DNA from: CAVBBU01 sp963593765
GTDB lineage: Bacteria; Bacillota; Clostridia; Lachnospirales; Lachnospiraceae
NCBI GenBank assembly: GCA_963593765.1
Contig: CAVBBU010000003.1
Coordinates: 1-41,152 of the forward strand
Reading direction: 5' to 3'
DNA length: 41,152 bases
Position 1 is the first letter of the stretch, and each line of letters begins with the position of its first letter. The position numbers and the translations under genes were made by a program. Below the pieces are notes generated by a model. That model was given only the letters and a program-made list of their open reading frames with translations, made no database searches and was not told where the DNA came from. This document shows, one piece after another, positions 15,657-24,276 of the stretch.

Positions 15657-16163
15657 TTAGCCTAATATTTCCTCTACAGACTTACCACGAAGCTTAGCAA
15701 CCTCTTCAGGTGTCTTAAGTGATGTTAAGCCCTCTAGTGTAGCAAGTACTACATTTGTCTTGTTATTAGAGCCAAGTGACTTAGTACGAATATTCTGTAT
15801 TCCTGCAAGCTCAACAACTGCACGAGCAGGACCACCAGCTATGATACCAGTACCTTCTGGAGCTCTCTTAAGAAGCACGCTTGCACTTCCGAACTTGCCT
15901 ATGTAGTCGTGAGGTATGCTCTTGTTCTCATCTATAGGAATTTCAACAACAGCCTTAACTGCTGCCTCCTTACCCTTACGTATAGCCTCAGGAACCTCTG
16001 CAGCCTTTCCTGTTCCAACTCCTACGTGACCTTGTCCGTCGCCTACAACTACGAGAGCAGAGAATCTCATCGTACGTCCACCTTTTACGGTCTTCGATAC
16101 ACGCTTGATCGCTACGACTCTATCATTTAATTCCAATGTACTTGGATCAATTATAGATTTCAT
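15657..16163 (-). CDS. rpsE: 30S ribosomal protein S5
   Basis: 168 residues. The double-stranded RNA-binding domain (LNDRVVAIKRVSKTVKGGRTMRFSALVVVGDG) and C-terminal S5 domain (GTGIIAGGPARAVVELAGI) are clear. Located at the mRNA entry and important for decoding accuracy. GGGGAGG precedes the ATG. Confidence 0.98.
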   Translation of the reverse strand: MKSIIDPSTLELNDRVVAIKRVSKTVKGGRTMRFSALVVVGDGQGHVGVGTGKAAEVPEAIRKGKEAAVKAVVEIPIDENKSIPHDYIGKFGSASVLLKRAPEGTGIIAGGPARAVVELAGIQNIRTKSLGSNNKTNVVLATLEGLTSLKTPEEVAKLRGKSVEEILG

Positions 16164-16180
16164 ATGTTCTTCTCCTCCCC

Positions 16181-16549
16181 TTAGAATTGTAAGCCAGCTT
16201 CACGAGCTGCATCTGCTAGTGCCTGAATCTTACCCTGATAGAGGAATCCGCCTCTATCATATACAACTTCCTTTATGCCCTTTTCAAGAGCACGCTCTGC
16301 TACAAGCTTACCTACATAAGTAGCAGCCTCTATATCATTAGTTTTCTTTAGCTCACCCTTAACAGATTTCTCATTTGTAGATGCACTAACCAATGTGTTT
16401 CCAACCGTATCGTCAATAATCTGAGCATACATATGGTTGTTACTTCTGAACACTGATAGACGCGGTCTTTGTGCTGTACCTGCATAACGGTTACGCTCTC
16501 TTTCGTGCTTTTTAACACGAACTTCGCTTCTTGTCTTCTTGCTAACCAT
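16181..16549 (-). CDS. rplR: 50S ribosomal protein L18
   Basis: 122 residues, a 5S rRNA-binding protein (RPRLSVFRSNNHMYAQIIDD, LVSASTNEKS, VYDRGGFLYQGKIQALADAAREAGL). Lies 15 nt after rplF with AGGAGG. Confidence 0.98.
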   Translation of the reverse strand: MVSKKTRSEVRVKKHERERNRYAGTAQRPRLSVFRSNNHMYAQIIDDTVGNTLVSASTNEKSVKGELKKTNDIEAATYVGKLVAERALEKGIKEVVYDRGGFLYQGKIQALADAAREAGLQF

Positions 16550-16564
16550 CTGTCATTCCTCCTA

Positions 16565-17107
16565 TTATTTCTTACCGGTCTTGCCGACCTTACGTCTGAT
16601 AGTCTCAGTCTGGTACTTGATACCCTTGCCCTTATAAGGCTCTGGTGCTCTCTTACCTCTGATCTCTGCAGCGTACTGTCCGACCTTTTCTTTATCTATA
16701 CCCTGTACCTTGATTATATTCTGTCCATCAAGAACTGTTGTTATTCCCTCAGGATCCTCCATATCTACCGGATGAGAATATCCAAGAGACAGTGTTAATT
16801 TCTTACCCTGCTTTGCAGCTCTGTAGCCGACACCCTCGACTACTAGAACCTTCTCGTAGCCTTCTGTAACACCAACTACCATGTTGTGAATTAGTGTTCT
16901 TGTAAGACCATGGAGAGACTTTGATCTCTTAAGATCGTTAGGTCTTTCAACTATGATTTCTTCGCCTTCCTGCTTAATAGTCATATCTGCACATAAGGCT
17001 CTCTCCAGTGTCCCCTTCGGGCCTTTTACAGTCACATGATTATTTTCTGCGATTGTGACAGTTACTCCTGCCGGAACCGCGATAGGCATTCTTCCAATTC
17101 GTGACAT
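16565..17107 (-). CDS. rplF: 50S ribosomal protein L6
   Basis: 180 residues. Starts MSRIGRMPIAVPAGVTV with NHVTVKGPKGTLER; the second repeat holds LSLGYSHPVDMEDPEGITT, and the family end motif RGKRAPEPYKGKGIKY is present. It binds near the sarcin-ricin loop. Gap to rpsH 15 nt. Confidence 0.98.
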   Translation of the reverse strand: MSRIGRMPIAVPAGVTVTIAENNHVTVKGPKGTLERALCADMTIKQEGEEIIVERPNDLKRSKSLHGLTRTLIHNMVVGVTEGYEKVLVVEGVGYRAAKQGKKLTLSLGYSHPVDMEDPEGITTVLDGQNIIKVQGIDKEKVGQYAAEIRGKRAPEPYKGKGIKYQTETIRRKVGKTGKK

Positions 17108-17122
17108 GCCGTCATCCTCCTT

Positions 17123-17524
17123 TTACCAAATAAAAGCTAATACTTCTCCACCAACGCCAAGCTTTCTAGCTTCCTTGTCTGTTATAACGCCCTGGTTGGT
17201 AGATATAATTGCTGTTCCTAGTCCGCCAAGTACCTTAGGCAGTTCTTCCTTGCTTGCATATATACGAAGACCCGGCTTAGATATTCTCTTAATGCCGCTT
17301 ATGATCTTCTCATTCTTGTCAGCACCATACTTAAGTGTGATCTTGATATCCTTGAAGCTTCCGTTGTCTACAAACTCATACTTCTGGATATAGCCTTCAT
17401 TAACAAGTATGTCAGCGATAGCCACCTTCATTTTAGATGAAGGTACATTGACTGTGTCGTGCTTTGCAGTATTTGCATTACGTATTCTAGTAAGCATATC
17501 TGCAATAGGATCGCTCTGTGTCAT
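17123..17524 (-). CDS. rpsH: 30S ribosomal protein S8
   Basis: 133 residues: TQSDPIADMLTRIRNANTAK at the start, ISKPGLRIYASKEELPKVLGGLG and STNQGVITDKEAR at the end. S8 binds helix 21 of 16S rRNA and in E. coli represses the spc operon. I found no S8-site copy here. The 43-nt gap to rpsN is longer than its neighbours. Confidence 0.98.
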   Translation of the reverse strand: MTQSDPIADMLTRIRNANTAKHDTVNVPSSKMKVAIADILVNEGYIQKYEFVDNGSFKDIKITLKYGADKNEKIISGIKRISKPGLRIYASKEELPKVLGGLGTAIISTNQGVITDKEARKLGVGGEVLAFIW

Positions 17525-17567
17525 GATAATTCCTCCTTGTTTGTTGTTGCTAGGTATTTACTAAATC

Positions 17568-17753
17568 CTACCAAGATGCCTTACGCACGCCTGGTATCTG
17601 TCCCTTATAAGCTAGCTCACGGAAGCATATTCTGCATATTCCGTATTTTCTAAGATAAGCATGTGGTCTTCCGCAGATTCTGCATCTGTTATAAGCTCTT
17701 GTAGAAAACTTAGCCGGACGAGCCTGCTTAATCTTCATTGAAGTCTTTGCCAT
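17568..17753 (-). CDS. rpsN: 30S ribosomal protein S14 type Z
   Basis: 61 residues with the zinc set Cys24-x2-Cys27 and Cys40-x2-Cys43 (NRCRICGRPHAYLRKYGICR). This is the short zinc-binding form rather than the long zinc-independent paralogue. Lies between rplE and rpsH. Confidence 0.98.
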   Translation of the reverse strand: MAKTSMKIKQARPAKFSTRAYNRCRICGRPHAYLRKYGICRICFRELAYKGQIPGVRKASW

Positions 17754-17768
17754 TATGATTCCTCCTGA

Positions 17769-18308
17769 TTATTTTGAGAAAGGCATGTTAAAGCATGATA
17801 GTAAATATCTTGCCTCTTCATCTGTCTTTGCCGTTGTTACAAATATTACATCCATACCACGAACCTTATCGACCTTATCGAATTCAATCTCAGGGAATAT
17901 AATCTGCTCCTTGATTCCAAGTGCATAGTTACCTCTGCCGTCGAATGCGTTAGGATTAACTCCTCTAAAGTCTCTTACTCGTGGAAGTGCTAGGTTTATA
18001 AGTCTGTCTGCAAACTCATACATTCTGTCTCCACGAAGAGTTACCTTACAGCCTATAGGCATATTCTCACGGAGCTTAAAGTTTGCTATAGACTTCTTTG
18101 ACTTTGTAATAATTGCCTTCTGTCCTGAGATAATCTCCATATCTCTAACAGCAGAATCAAGAACCTTTACATTATCCTTTGCCTCACCGACTGCCATGTT
18201 GATGACTATCTTGTCAAGCTTCGGAACCTGCATAGGGTTTTTATATCCAAACTTTTCTTTGAGCTTTGGAATAACTTCGCTTTCATAAAACTCTCTTAAT
18301 CTTGCCAC
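17769..18308 (-). CDS. rplE: 50S ribosomal protein L5
   Basis: 179 residues, a 5S rRNA-binding protein of the central protuberance (MQVPKLDKIVINMAVGEA, FKLRENMPIGCKVTLRGDRMYEF, LPRVRDFRGVNPNAFDGRGNY). The start codon is GTG (18306-18308), preceded by AGGAGG. Confidence 0.98.
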   Translation of the reverse strand: MARLREFYESEVIPKLKEKFGYKNPMQVPKLDKIVINMAVGEAKDNVKVLDSAVRDMEIISGQKAIITKSKKSIANFKLRENMPIGCKVTLRGDRMYEFADRLINLALPRVRDFRGVNPNAFDGRGNYALGIKEQIIFPEIEFDKVDKVRGMDVIFVTTAKTDEEARYLLSCFNMPFSK

Positions 18309-18329
18309 TATTTTGTTCCTCCTTCCTGA

Positions 18330-18635
18330 TTAGTCTATTACCTTGCCAGTCTTCTTGGCTACACGAACCTTCTTGCCGTCCTTAACCTCAAAGCCAACTC
18401 TTGTAGCCTTGCCGTCTACATATAGCATAACATTAGATACGTTTATAGCTCCCTCCTGGTTTATGATACCTCCGTTAGGGTTAGCTGCACTTGGCTTAGA
18501 GTGCTTAGTCTGCATGTTGCATCCCTCAACTCTTACCGTATGCTTTTTGGTATCTACGCTTAGTACTTTACCGGTCTTACCGCTATCCTTACCAGATATG
18601 ATCTTGACCATATCATCCTTCTTAATCTTATTCAC
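18330..18635 (-). CDS. rplX: 50S ribosomal protein L24
   Basis: 101 residues with the KOW motif KIISGKDSGKTGKVLSVDTK and the NMQTKHSKPS and GGIINQEGAI segments. The open frame reaches 18677, but its first 14 residues are not L24-like. AGGAGG ends 8 bases before the GTG at 18635, giving the normal start (NKIKKDDMVKI). Confidence 0.96.
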   Translation of the reverse strand: MNKIKKDDMVKIISGKDSGKTGKVLSVDTKKHTVRVEGCNMQTKHSKPSAANPNGGIINQEGAINVSNVMLYVDGKATRVGFEVKDGKKVRVAKKTGKVID

Positions 18636-18648
18636 TGCAGATACCTCC

Positions 18649-19017
18649 TTATAATACTTCCGGTGCCAGTGATACAATCTTCATAAATGATTTATCACGT
18701 AACTCTCTGGCAACCGGCCCAAAGATACGAGTTCCTCTTGGGGTATTATCTTCCTTGATTATTACTGCTGCATTCTCATCGAATCTGATATATGAACCGT
18801 CCTTACGTCTCGTAGAATTAACTGTACGAACTACGACCGCTCTGACAACATCGCCTTTCTTAACAACGCCGCCTGGTGTTGCATCTTTAACGGAAGCGAC
18901 GATTACATCGCCGATGTGAGCATATCTTCTTGTTGAACCGCCCATAACACGGATACAAAGTAATTCCTTAGCTCCTGTGTTGTCAGCGACCTTCAAACGT
19001 GTTTCCTGCTGAATCAT
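18649..19017 (-). CDS. rplN: 50S ribosomal protein L14
   Basis: 122 residues, the family length: MIQQETRLKVADNTGAKELL, GVVKKGDVVRAVVVRT and FGPVARELRDKSFMKIVSLAPEV. Highly conserved subunit-interface protein. ATG start, 22 nt after rpsQ. Confidence 0.98.
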   Translation of the reverse strand: MIQQETRLKVADNTGAKELLCIRVMGGSTRRYAHIGDVIVASVKDATPGGVVKKGDVVRAVVVRTVNSTRRKDGSYIRFDENAAVIIKEDNTPRGTRIFGPVARELRDKSFMKIVSLAPEVL

Positions 19018-19039
19018 GCCGGATACTCCTTCCTTTTTA

Positions 19040-19297
19040 TTATTTAGCCTTCTCTACTATCTCTACAAGTCTCCATCTCTTATCCTTAGAGAGTGGTCTT
19101 GTTTCCATTATCTTAACTATGTCGTCTATGTTGCACTCATTGTTTTCATCATGTGCCTTGAACTTAACAGTCTTCTTAACAATCTTACCATATAGTGGAT
19201 GCTTAACGTGATCCTCGATTGCAACTGTGATTGTCTTATCCATCTTGTTGCTAACAACCCTGCCGACACGTGTTTTTCTAAGGTTTCTTTCTTCCAC
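19040..19297 (-). CDS. rpsQ: 30S ribosomal protein S17
   Basis: 85 residues, OB-fold: RKTRVGRVVSNKMDKTITVA, HPLYGKIVKKTVKFKAHDE and IMETRPLSKDKRWRLVEIVE. Start is GTG (GTG GAA GAA), with GGAG-type site upstream. Confidence 0.98.
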   Translation of the reverse strand: MEERNLRKTRVGRVVSNKMDKTITVAIEDHVKHPLYGKIVKKTVKFKAHDENNECNIDDIVKIMETRPLSKDKRWRLVEIVEKAK

Positions 19298-19310
19298 GGT
19301 TTATCTCCTT

Positions 19311-19514
19311 TCACGCCTTATTAAGTTCAGTGATAACTGTCTGAATACGAGCTATGTTCTTGCGAACTTCCTTTATCCTAGATGTGTTATCTAGCTGACT
19401 AGTTGCATTCTGGAATCTTAGATTGAAAAGTTCCTTCTTAGCGGAAACTAATTCTTCGTTTAATTCTGTTATATTCTTAGACTTTAACTCATTTACATAC
19501 TTATTAGTTTTCAC
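19311..19514 (-). CDS. rpmC: 50S ribosomal protein L29
   Basis: 67 residues, two helices: KNITELNEELVSAKKELFNL and the FQNATSQLDNTSRIKEVRKN segment. Two GTG codons are possible, 19523 and 19514. The second gives the family N-terminus (KTNKYVNELK) and has GGTGA upstream, so it is preferred. It overlaps the end of rplP by 11 nt. Confidence 0.93.
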   Translation of the reverse strand: MKTNKYVNELKSKNITELNEELVSAKKELFNLRFQNATSQLDNTSRIKEVRKNIARIQTVITELNKA

Positions 19515-19941
19515 TCTTATCACCGCCTTCTAATTCTGCTTTAGAAGCAATCTTGCACCTGCAAGGTAGCTTATGCATAGCAAGACGAAGTGCCTCTCTA
19601 GCTGCTTCCTCAGGTACACCCGCGATTTCAAACATAACACGTCCTGGCTTAACTACTGCTACCCAGTACTCAGTTGCACCCTTTCCTGAACCCATTCGAG
19701 TTCCAGCCGGCTTGTGCGTTACTGGCTTGTCTGGGAATATCTTTATCCAAACCTGACCGCCACGCTTTGTATAACGTGTCATCGCAACTCTGGCTGCCTC
19801 TATCTGATTAGACTTGATCCAACATGGATCCAAACATACAAGACCGTACTCTCCGTTACTAACTGTTATGCCTCTTGAAGGCTTACCAGCAAGTGAGCCA
19901 CGGAACTGCTTTCTATGCTTAACTCTCTTTGGCATCAACAT
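19504..19941 (-). CDS. rplP: 50S ribosomal protein L16
   Basis: 145 residues: MLMPKRVKHRKQFRGSLAGK, DPCWIKSNQIEAARVAMTRY, KPAGTRMGSGKGATEYWVA and the end motif ALRLAMHKLPCRCK. L16 organises the A-site tRNA contact region. Its ATG follows rpsC after 2 nt. Confidence 0.98.
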   Translation of the reverse strand: MLMPKRVKHRKQFRGSLAGKPSRGITVSNGEYGLVCLDPCWIKSNQIEAARVAMTRYTKRGGQVWIKIFPDKPVTHKPAGTRMGSGKGATEYWVAVVKPGRVMFEIAGVPEEAAREALRLAMHKLPCRCKIASKAELEGGDKSEN

Positions 19942-19943
19942 AA

Positions 19944-20603
19944 TTAGCGTACACTCCCTTCATTAGTTTTTGACTTGGTAGGAAGTACCTCGCCCTTATA
20001 TATCCAAACCTTTACACCAACCTTACCGTAGGTTGTGTCTGCTTCTGCAAAACCATAATCAATGTCTGCACGCAGTGTCTGTAGAGGAATAGTTCCCTCT
20101 GAGTAAAACTCTGCTCTTGCTATATCTGCACCGCCTAGTCTTCCTGAGCAGCAAGCCTTAATACCCATAACGCCTGCCTTCATACTTCTGCTCATAGTAG
20201 ACTTCATAGCTCTACGGAATGCTACACGATTCTCAAGCTGCTGTGCGATATTCTCTGCAACTAGCTGAGCCTCTCTGTCTGGTCTCTTAACTTCCTTAAT
20301 GTCTACAAAAACCTTCTTTGTAGTAAACTTAGATATCTCTTTCTTTAGCTTCTCAATCTCAGCTCCCTGCTTACCTATAACTACACCAGGCTTAGCAGTG
20401 TTGATTATAACTCTTACTCTATCAGAGGCACGCTCTATCTCTATGCCCTTGATACCTGAGCTATACAGCTTCTTCTTAAGAAACTTTCTGATGTTGTAAT
20501 CTTCTACAAGGCAATCTGCGAAATCTGATTCAGCATACCATCTAGAATCCCAGTCCTTTATAACTCCAACTCGCAGGCCGTGTGGATTAACTTTCTGTCC
20601 CAT
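19944..20603 (-). CDS. rpsC: 30S ribosomal protein S3
   Basis: 219 residues. Starts MGQKVNPHGLRVGVIKDWDS. The KH domain includes the KPGVVIGKQGAEIEKLKKEI motif. The C-terminal domain carries GRLGGADIARAEFYSEGTIP and YGFAEADTTYGKVGVKVWIY. Forms the mRNA entry tunnel with S4 and S5. Confidence 0.98.
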   Translation of the reverse strand: MGQKVNPHGLRVGVIKDWDSRWYAESDFADCLVEDYNIRKFLKKKLYSSGIKGIEIERASDRVRVIINTAKPGVVIGKQGAEIEKLKKEISKFTTKKVFVDIKEVKRPDREAQLVAENIAQQLENRVAFRRAMKSTMSRSMKAGVMGIKACCSGRLGGADIARAEFYSEGTIPLQTLRADIDYGFAEADTTYGKVGVKVWIYKGEVLPTKSKTNEGSVR

Positions 20604-20612
20604 ATTTGCCTC

Positions 20613-21008
20613 CTATTCCTTATCCTTAGTGTCAAGCACTACGGTGATATGACTCATTCTCTTTAGGATTCTATAAGCTCTACCCTGTGCTCTTGGTTTA
20701 ACTCTCTTCATGATTGGACCATCACCTGCGTAGCACTCAGCTACATATAGGTCATCTATGCTCATGTTGTTGTTATTCTCTGCATTAGCAACTGCTGACT
20801 TAAGCAGCTTCTCTATTACAGTTGAGGCATATCTAGGGTTGTAAGCAACTATACCAAGTGCTGTCTTAACATCCTTACCTCTGATAGCATCTAGAACGAA
20901 GCAAGCCTTCTGAACCGGTACTCTAGCATAAGAAAGCTTTGCTGACGGTCTCTTATCCTTAACTTCATTTCTTTCTCTCTTAACTTGTGATCTATGTCCC
21001 TTAGCCAC
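20613..21008 (-). CDS. rplV: 50S ribosomal protein L22
   Basis: 131 residues: YARVPVQKACFVLDAIRGKD and the exit-tunnel beta hairpin region YVAECYAGDGPIMKRVKPRA, then GRAYRILKRMSHITVVL. The start is GTG (21006-21008) behind AGGAGG. The N-terminal basic extension is slightly longer than in short L22s. Confidence 0.97.
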   Translation of the reverse strand: MAKGHRSQVKRERNEVKDKRPSAKLSYARVPVQKACFVLDAIRGKDVKTALGIVAYNPRYASTVIEKLLKSAVANAENNNNMSIDDLYVAECYAGDGPIMKRVKPRAQGRAYRILKRMSHITVVLDTKDKE

Positions 21009-21037
21009 TTTAGAAACCTCCTTTCAAACCTTTCTTT

Positions 21038-21319
21038 TTAGTTACTTCCGACTTTCTTTTCGTCTTTTCCGTGTCCTCTGAATGTTCTTGTAGATACGAA
21101 CTCACCCAGCTTGTGTCCTACCATATCCTCAGTAATATATACTGGAACATGCTTTCTTCCATCATGTACTGCTATAGTATGTCCTACCATCACAGGGAAG
21201 ATTGTAGAACGACGTGACCAGGTCTTTATGACACTCTTGTCTCCTGACTTGTCCATAGCTTCGACCTTCTTAAGCAAATGTGCATCTGCGAAAGGTCCTT
21301 TTTTAAGTGAACGTGACAT
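21038..21319 (-). CDS. rpsS: 30S ribosomal protein S19
   Basis: 93 residues: SRSLKKGPFADAHLLKKVEA, IKTWSRRSTIFPVMVGHTIA and GHKLGEFVSTRTFRGHGKDE. Forms the 30S head with S13. GGAGG precedes the ATG. Confidence 0.98.
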   Translation of the reverse strand: MSRSLKKGPFADAHLLKKVEAMDKSGDKSVIKTWSRRSTIFPVMVGHTIAVHDGRKHVPVYITEDMVGHKLGEFVSTRTFRGHGKDEKKVGSN

Positions 21320-21334
21320 GTTCTTTCCTCCTCC

Positions 21335-22183
21335 TTAGACTGTAGCTTCCTTACCGTTTCTTCTACGAACGATAAGCTTATTTGAATGTTTCTTATGCTT
21401 TCTAGTTTTAAGACCAAGTGCTGGCTTACCCCAAGGTGTGCAAGGACCTGGACGACCGATAGGTGCCTTACCTTCACCACCACCGTGAGGGTGATCGTTA
21501 GGGTTCATAACAGAACCACGGACTGTAGGTCTTATACCCATATGACGAGTTCTTCCTGCCTTACCTAGCTTGATAAGTGAGTGGTCGCCATTTCCTACAA
21601 CTCCCATAGTAGCTCTGCACTCTATAGGAACCATACGCATCTCGCCTGATGGAAGTCTAAGTGTTGCATACTTGCCTTCCTTAGCCATAAGCTGTGCTGA
21701 GTTACCAGCACTTCTTACCATCTGTGCTCCCTTACCAGGATAAAGCTCAACATTGTGTACCTGTGAACCAACTGGAATCTCAGAAAGCGGTAGGCAGTTA
21801 CCTAGCTTAGCCTCGGCACTAGCGCCGCTCATAACCTTTGCTCCAACCTTTAGTCCCTCTGGTGCGATGATGTAGCTCTTCTCACCATCTGCATAGCATA
21901 TAAGTGCTATGTTAGCTGATCTGTTTGGATCGTACTCTATAGAAACAACCTTTGCAGGAATACCATCCTTTTTATTTCTCTTAAAATCGATAAGTCTGTA
22001 TTTTCTTCTTGAACCGCCACCCTTATGACGAACAGTTATCTTACCCTGGTTATTACGTCCTGAATTTTTCTTCAGTGATGAAACCAGTGACTTTTCTGGA
22101 GTTGACTTTGTAATCTCTGCAAAATCAGAACCAGTCATATTACGTCTTGATGGGGTATATGCTGTATACTTTTTAATTCCCAT
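21335..22183 (-). CDS. rplB: 50S ribosomal protein L2
   Basis: 282 residues. RNA-binding OB and SH3 domains (TVRHKGGGSRRKYRLIDFKR, GTVQ-type region, NVELYPGKGAQMVRSAGNSA). The conserved end GSVMNPNDHPHGGGEGKAPI holds the His implicated in peptidyl transfer. AAGGAAGG precedes the ATG. Confidence 0.98.
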   Translation of the reverse strand: MGIKKYTAYTPSRRNMTGSDFAEITKSTPEKSLVSSLKKNSGRNNQGKITVRHKGGGSRRKYRLIDFKRNKKDGIPAKVVSIEYDPNRSANIALICYADGEKSYIIAPEGLKVGAKVMSGASAEAKLGNCLPLSEIPVGSQVHNVELYPGKGAQMVRSAGNSAQLMAKEGKYATLRLPSGEMRMVPIECRATMGVVGNGDHSLIKLGKAGRTRHMGIRPTVRGSVMNPNDHPHGGGEGKAPIGRPGPCTPWGKPALGLKTRKHKKHSNKLIVRRRNGKEATV

Positions 22184-22211
22184 TGCTAGTTTCCTTCCTT
22201 ATTATTTTATC

Positions 22212-22225
22212 GCGGCAGCTGCCGC
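22212..22225. repeat. GC-rich 14-bp palindrome between rplW and rplB
   Basis: GCGGCAGCTGCCGC lies in the 66-nt gap, a conspicuous all-GC (bar two bases) block in A+T-rich surroundings. No T-run follows, so it is not a terminator. It could be a weak processing or attenuation hairpin. Confidence 0.5.
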
Positions 22226-22249
22226 ATATCTTACCTACGTGTTCCCACC

Positions 22250-22549
22250 TTATAGACTTCCGAACATCTCTATGTCCTTGCTGTCCTCTGTTAGCTGTAC
22301 TACAGCCTTCTTTGTCTTTGCTGTCTGACCTACTGTCATACCACGCTTCTTTGTCTTTCCGTCGTAGTTCATGGTATTAACCTTAGCAACCTTTGTGCCA
22401 GGGAACATCTTCTCAACAGCTTCCTTTATCATGGTCTTGTTTGCCTGTGGATGAACAAGGAATGTATACTTCTTTACAGGCATACCAGTCATACTTTTTT
22501 CTGTTACTACTGGTTTTTGAATTACATCATAGTATGCTATGCTAGCCAT
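22250..22549 (-). CDS. rplW: 50S ribosomal protein L23
   Basis: 99 residues: YDVIQKPVVTEKSM, YTFLVHPQANKTMIKEAVEK and VAKVNTMNYDGKTKKRG. Docks SRP and trigger factor at the tunnel exit. Its ATG overlaps the rplD stop (TAATG), indicating coupled translation. Confidence 0.98.
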   Translation of the reverse strand: MASIAYYDVIQKPVVTEKSMTGMPVKKYTFLVHPQANKTMIKEAVEKMFPGTKVAKVNTMNYDGKTKKRGMTVGQTAKTKKAVVQLTEDSKDIEMFGSL

Positions 22550-23169
22550 TATGCATATACCTCCTCTATCTTACTTACAGCAGCCTTGGAAGCCACTACT
22601 GTATTGTACTTGAGTATGTCATATACGTTTATAGTTGTAGGAGATGCTGCCTTAACTCCGTAGATGTTTCTTGCAGAAAGAACAACATTGCTCTCTCCCT
22701 CTAATGCAACTACAAGTGCCTTAGAAACCTCTAGGTTGTTAAGAGTTGTCTTCATCTTCTTAGTCTTAATCTCGTCCATGCCGAAATCATCAACTACTAT
22801 AAACTTGTTTTCCTGAACTCTGCTTGTTAATGCACTCTTAAGAGCAAGTCTTCTTTCCTTCTTGTTAAGAGTGATTGTATAATCTCTTGGTGTTGGAGCA
22901 AATACAACTCCGCCGCCCTTCCACTGAGGTGATCTTGTAGAACCCTGTCTTGCGTGGCCTGTGCCCTTTTGTCTCCATGGCTTTCTTCCGCCACCAGAAA
23001 CCTCAGCACGTGTCTTAGCCTTTTGTGTGCCCTGACGCTTGTTAGCAAGCTGAGCCACAACAGCCATATGTACTAGATGCTCATTAACTTCTACTCCGAA
23101 TATGGCATCATTTAAGTCTAGCTTTCCAACTTCTTTTCCTTCTATATTAAATACTGATACGTTTGCCAT
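22549..23169 (-). CDS. rplD: 50S ribosomal protein L4
   Basis: 206 residues. Starts ANVSVFNIEGKEVGKLDL; the exit-tunnel loop GGGRKPWRQKGTGHARQGST is present. In E. coli L4 also represses its own operon by binding the S10 leader; a structured leader upstream of rpsJ here makes a similar role possible (inference). Confidence 0.98.
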   Translation of the reverse strand: MANVSVFNIEGKEVGKLDLNDAIFGVEVNEHLVHMAVVAQLANKRQGTQKAKTRAEVSGGGRKPWRQKGTGHARQGSTRSPQWKGGGVVFAPTPRDYTITLNKKERRLALKSALTSRVQENKFIVVDDFGMDEIKTKKMKTTLNNLEVSKALVVALEGESNVVLSARNIYGVKAASPTTINVYDILKYNTVVASKAAVSKIEEVYA

Positions 23170-23194
23170 CTGTGCTTCCTCCTTTCTCTTTATT

Positions 23195-23875
23195 TTACTT
23201 TAGAGTCTTAACAGTTTCTCTAACTGTTACTAATGCCTTCTTAGATCCTGGAACTGCACCCTTGACAAGTATATATGAGTTCTCTGCATCTACCTTTACA
23301 ACCTCAAGGTTCTGAGTTGTTACCTTCTTAGCACCCATCTGTCCAGGCATTCCCTTACCTTTTCTTACTCTACTTGGATCTGATGATGAACCATTTGAAC
23401 CCTGATGTCTGTGGAACTTAGAGCCGTGTGCCATAGGTCCTCTTGACTGACCGAGTCTCTTTATAGCACCCTGGAAGCCCTTACCCTTTGAAATAGCGCT
23501 AACATCTATCTTATCGCCTTCAGCGAAGATGTCTGCCTTAATCTCATCTGCTACCTTGTAGTCTGCTGAGTTTTCAAATCTGAATTCCTTAAGGAATCTT
23601 CCTACCTCATAAACCTCTCTCTTTTTCTTTCCTTCTCCAACAGTCTTCTTTTCTATTCCAGCCTTGTTAAGTATTCCAGCCTTAGGGCCATTAACGAGCT
23701 TAGCTCTAACCTGTCCGTAGGCTACCTGTACTGAGTTATAGCCGTCATTGTCCTCAGTCTTAACCTGTGTTACCTTACAAGGTCCAGCCTGAAGAACTGT
23801 TACTGGTACTAGCACGCCGTTCTCATTGAAGATCTGGGTCATGCCGACCTTTGTTGCAAGTATTGCCTTCTTCAT
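23195..23875 (-). CDS. rplC: 50S ribosomal protein L3
   Basis: 226 residues: MKKAILATKVGMTQIFNENG, KGKGFQGAIKRLGQSRGPMA and HGSKFHRHQGSNGSSSDPSR and GKGMPGQMGAKK. The long extension reaches the peptidyl transferase centre. It is 15-20 residues longer than E. coli L3 because of a Lys/Glu-rich loop around KKTVGEGKKKREVYE. Confidence 0.98.
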   Translation of the reverse strand: MKKAILATKVGMTQIFNENGVLVPVTVLQAGPCKVTQVKTEDNDGYNSVQVAYGQVRAKLVNGPKAGILNKAGIEKKTVGEGKKKREVYEVGRFLKEFRFENSADYKVADEIKADIFAEGDKIDVSAISKGKGFQGAIKRLGQSRGPMAHGSKFHRHQGSNGSSSDPSRVRKGKGMPGQMGAKKVTTQNLEVVKVDAENSYILVKGAVPGSKKALVTVRETVKTLK

Positions 23876-23935
23876 TTTAATTCCTCCTGATTTTTACTAC
23901 AGCGGAACACATATAGTGTTCATTCTAGAGCAGGA

Positions 23936-24253
23936 TTATCTACTCTTCATCTTAATATCGACATTAACGCCTGCTGGCATCTCAAGACGTGATAGTGCAT
24001 CAACTGTCTTGTCTGTTGGCATGATAACATCGATAAGTCTCTTGTGAGTTCTCTGCTCGAACTGCTCACGAGAGTCCTTGTACTTATGAACAGCACGCAG
24101 TATAGTTACAACTTCCTTTTTAGTAGGAAGTGGAACTGGTCCTGACACCTTCGCACCAGTCTTCTTTACTGTATCAACTATCTTGCTTGCAGATTGGTCG
24201 ATAAGCTGGTGGTCATAAGCCTTTAATGTGATTCTCATAACTTGATTTGCCAT
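23936..24253 (-). CDS. rpsJ: 30S ribosomal protein S10
   Basis: 105 residues: ITLKAYDHQLIDQSASKIVD, GPVPLPTKKEVVTILRAVHK and REQFEQRTHKRLIDVIMPTD. S10 is also the NusE antitermination factor. First gene of the superoperon, with AGGAGG upstream of the ATG and a long structured leader before it. Confidence 0.98.
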   Translation of the reverse strand: MANQVMRITLKAYDHQLIDQSASKIVDTVKKTGAKVSGPVPLPTKKEVVTILRAVHKYKDSREQFEQRTHKRLIDVIMPTDKTVDALSRLEMPAGVNVDIKMKSR

Positions 24254-24276
24254 AAAAAAAGTCGCCTCCTTTTCGT

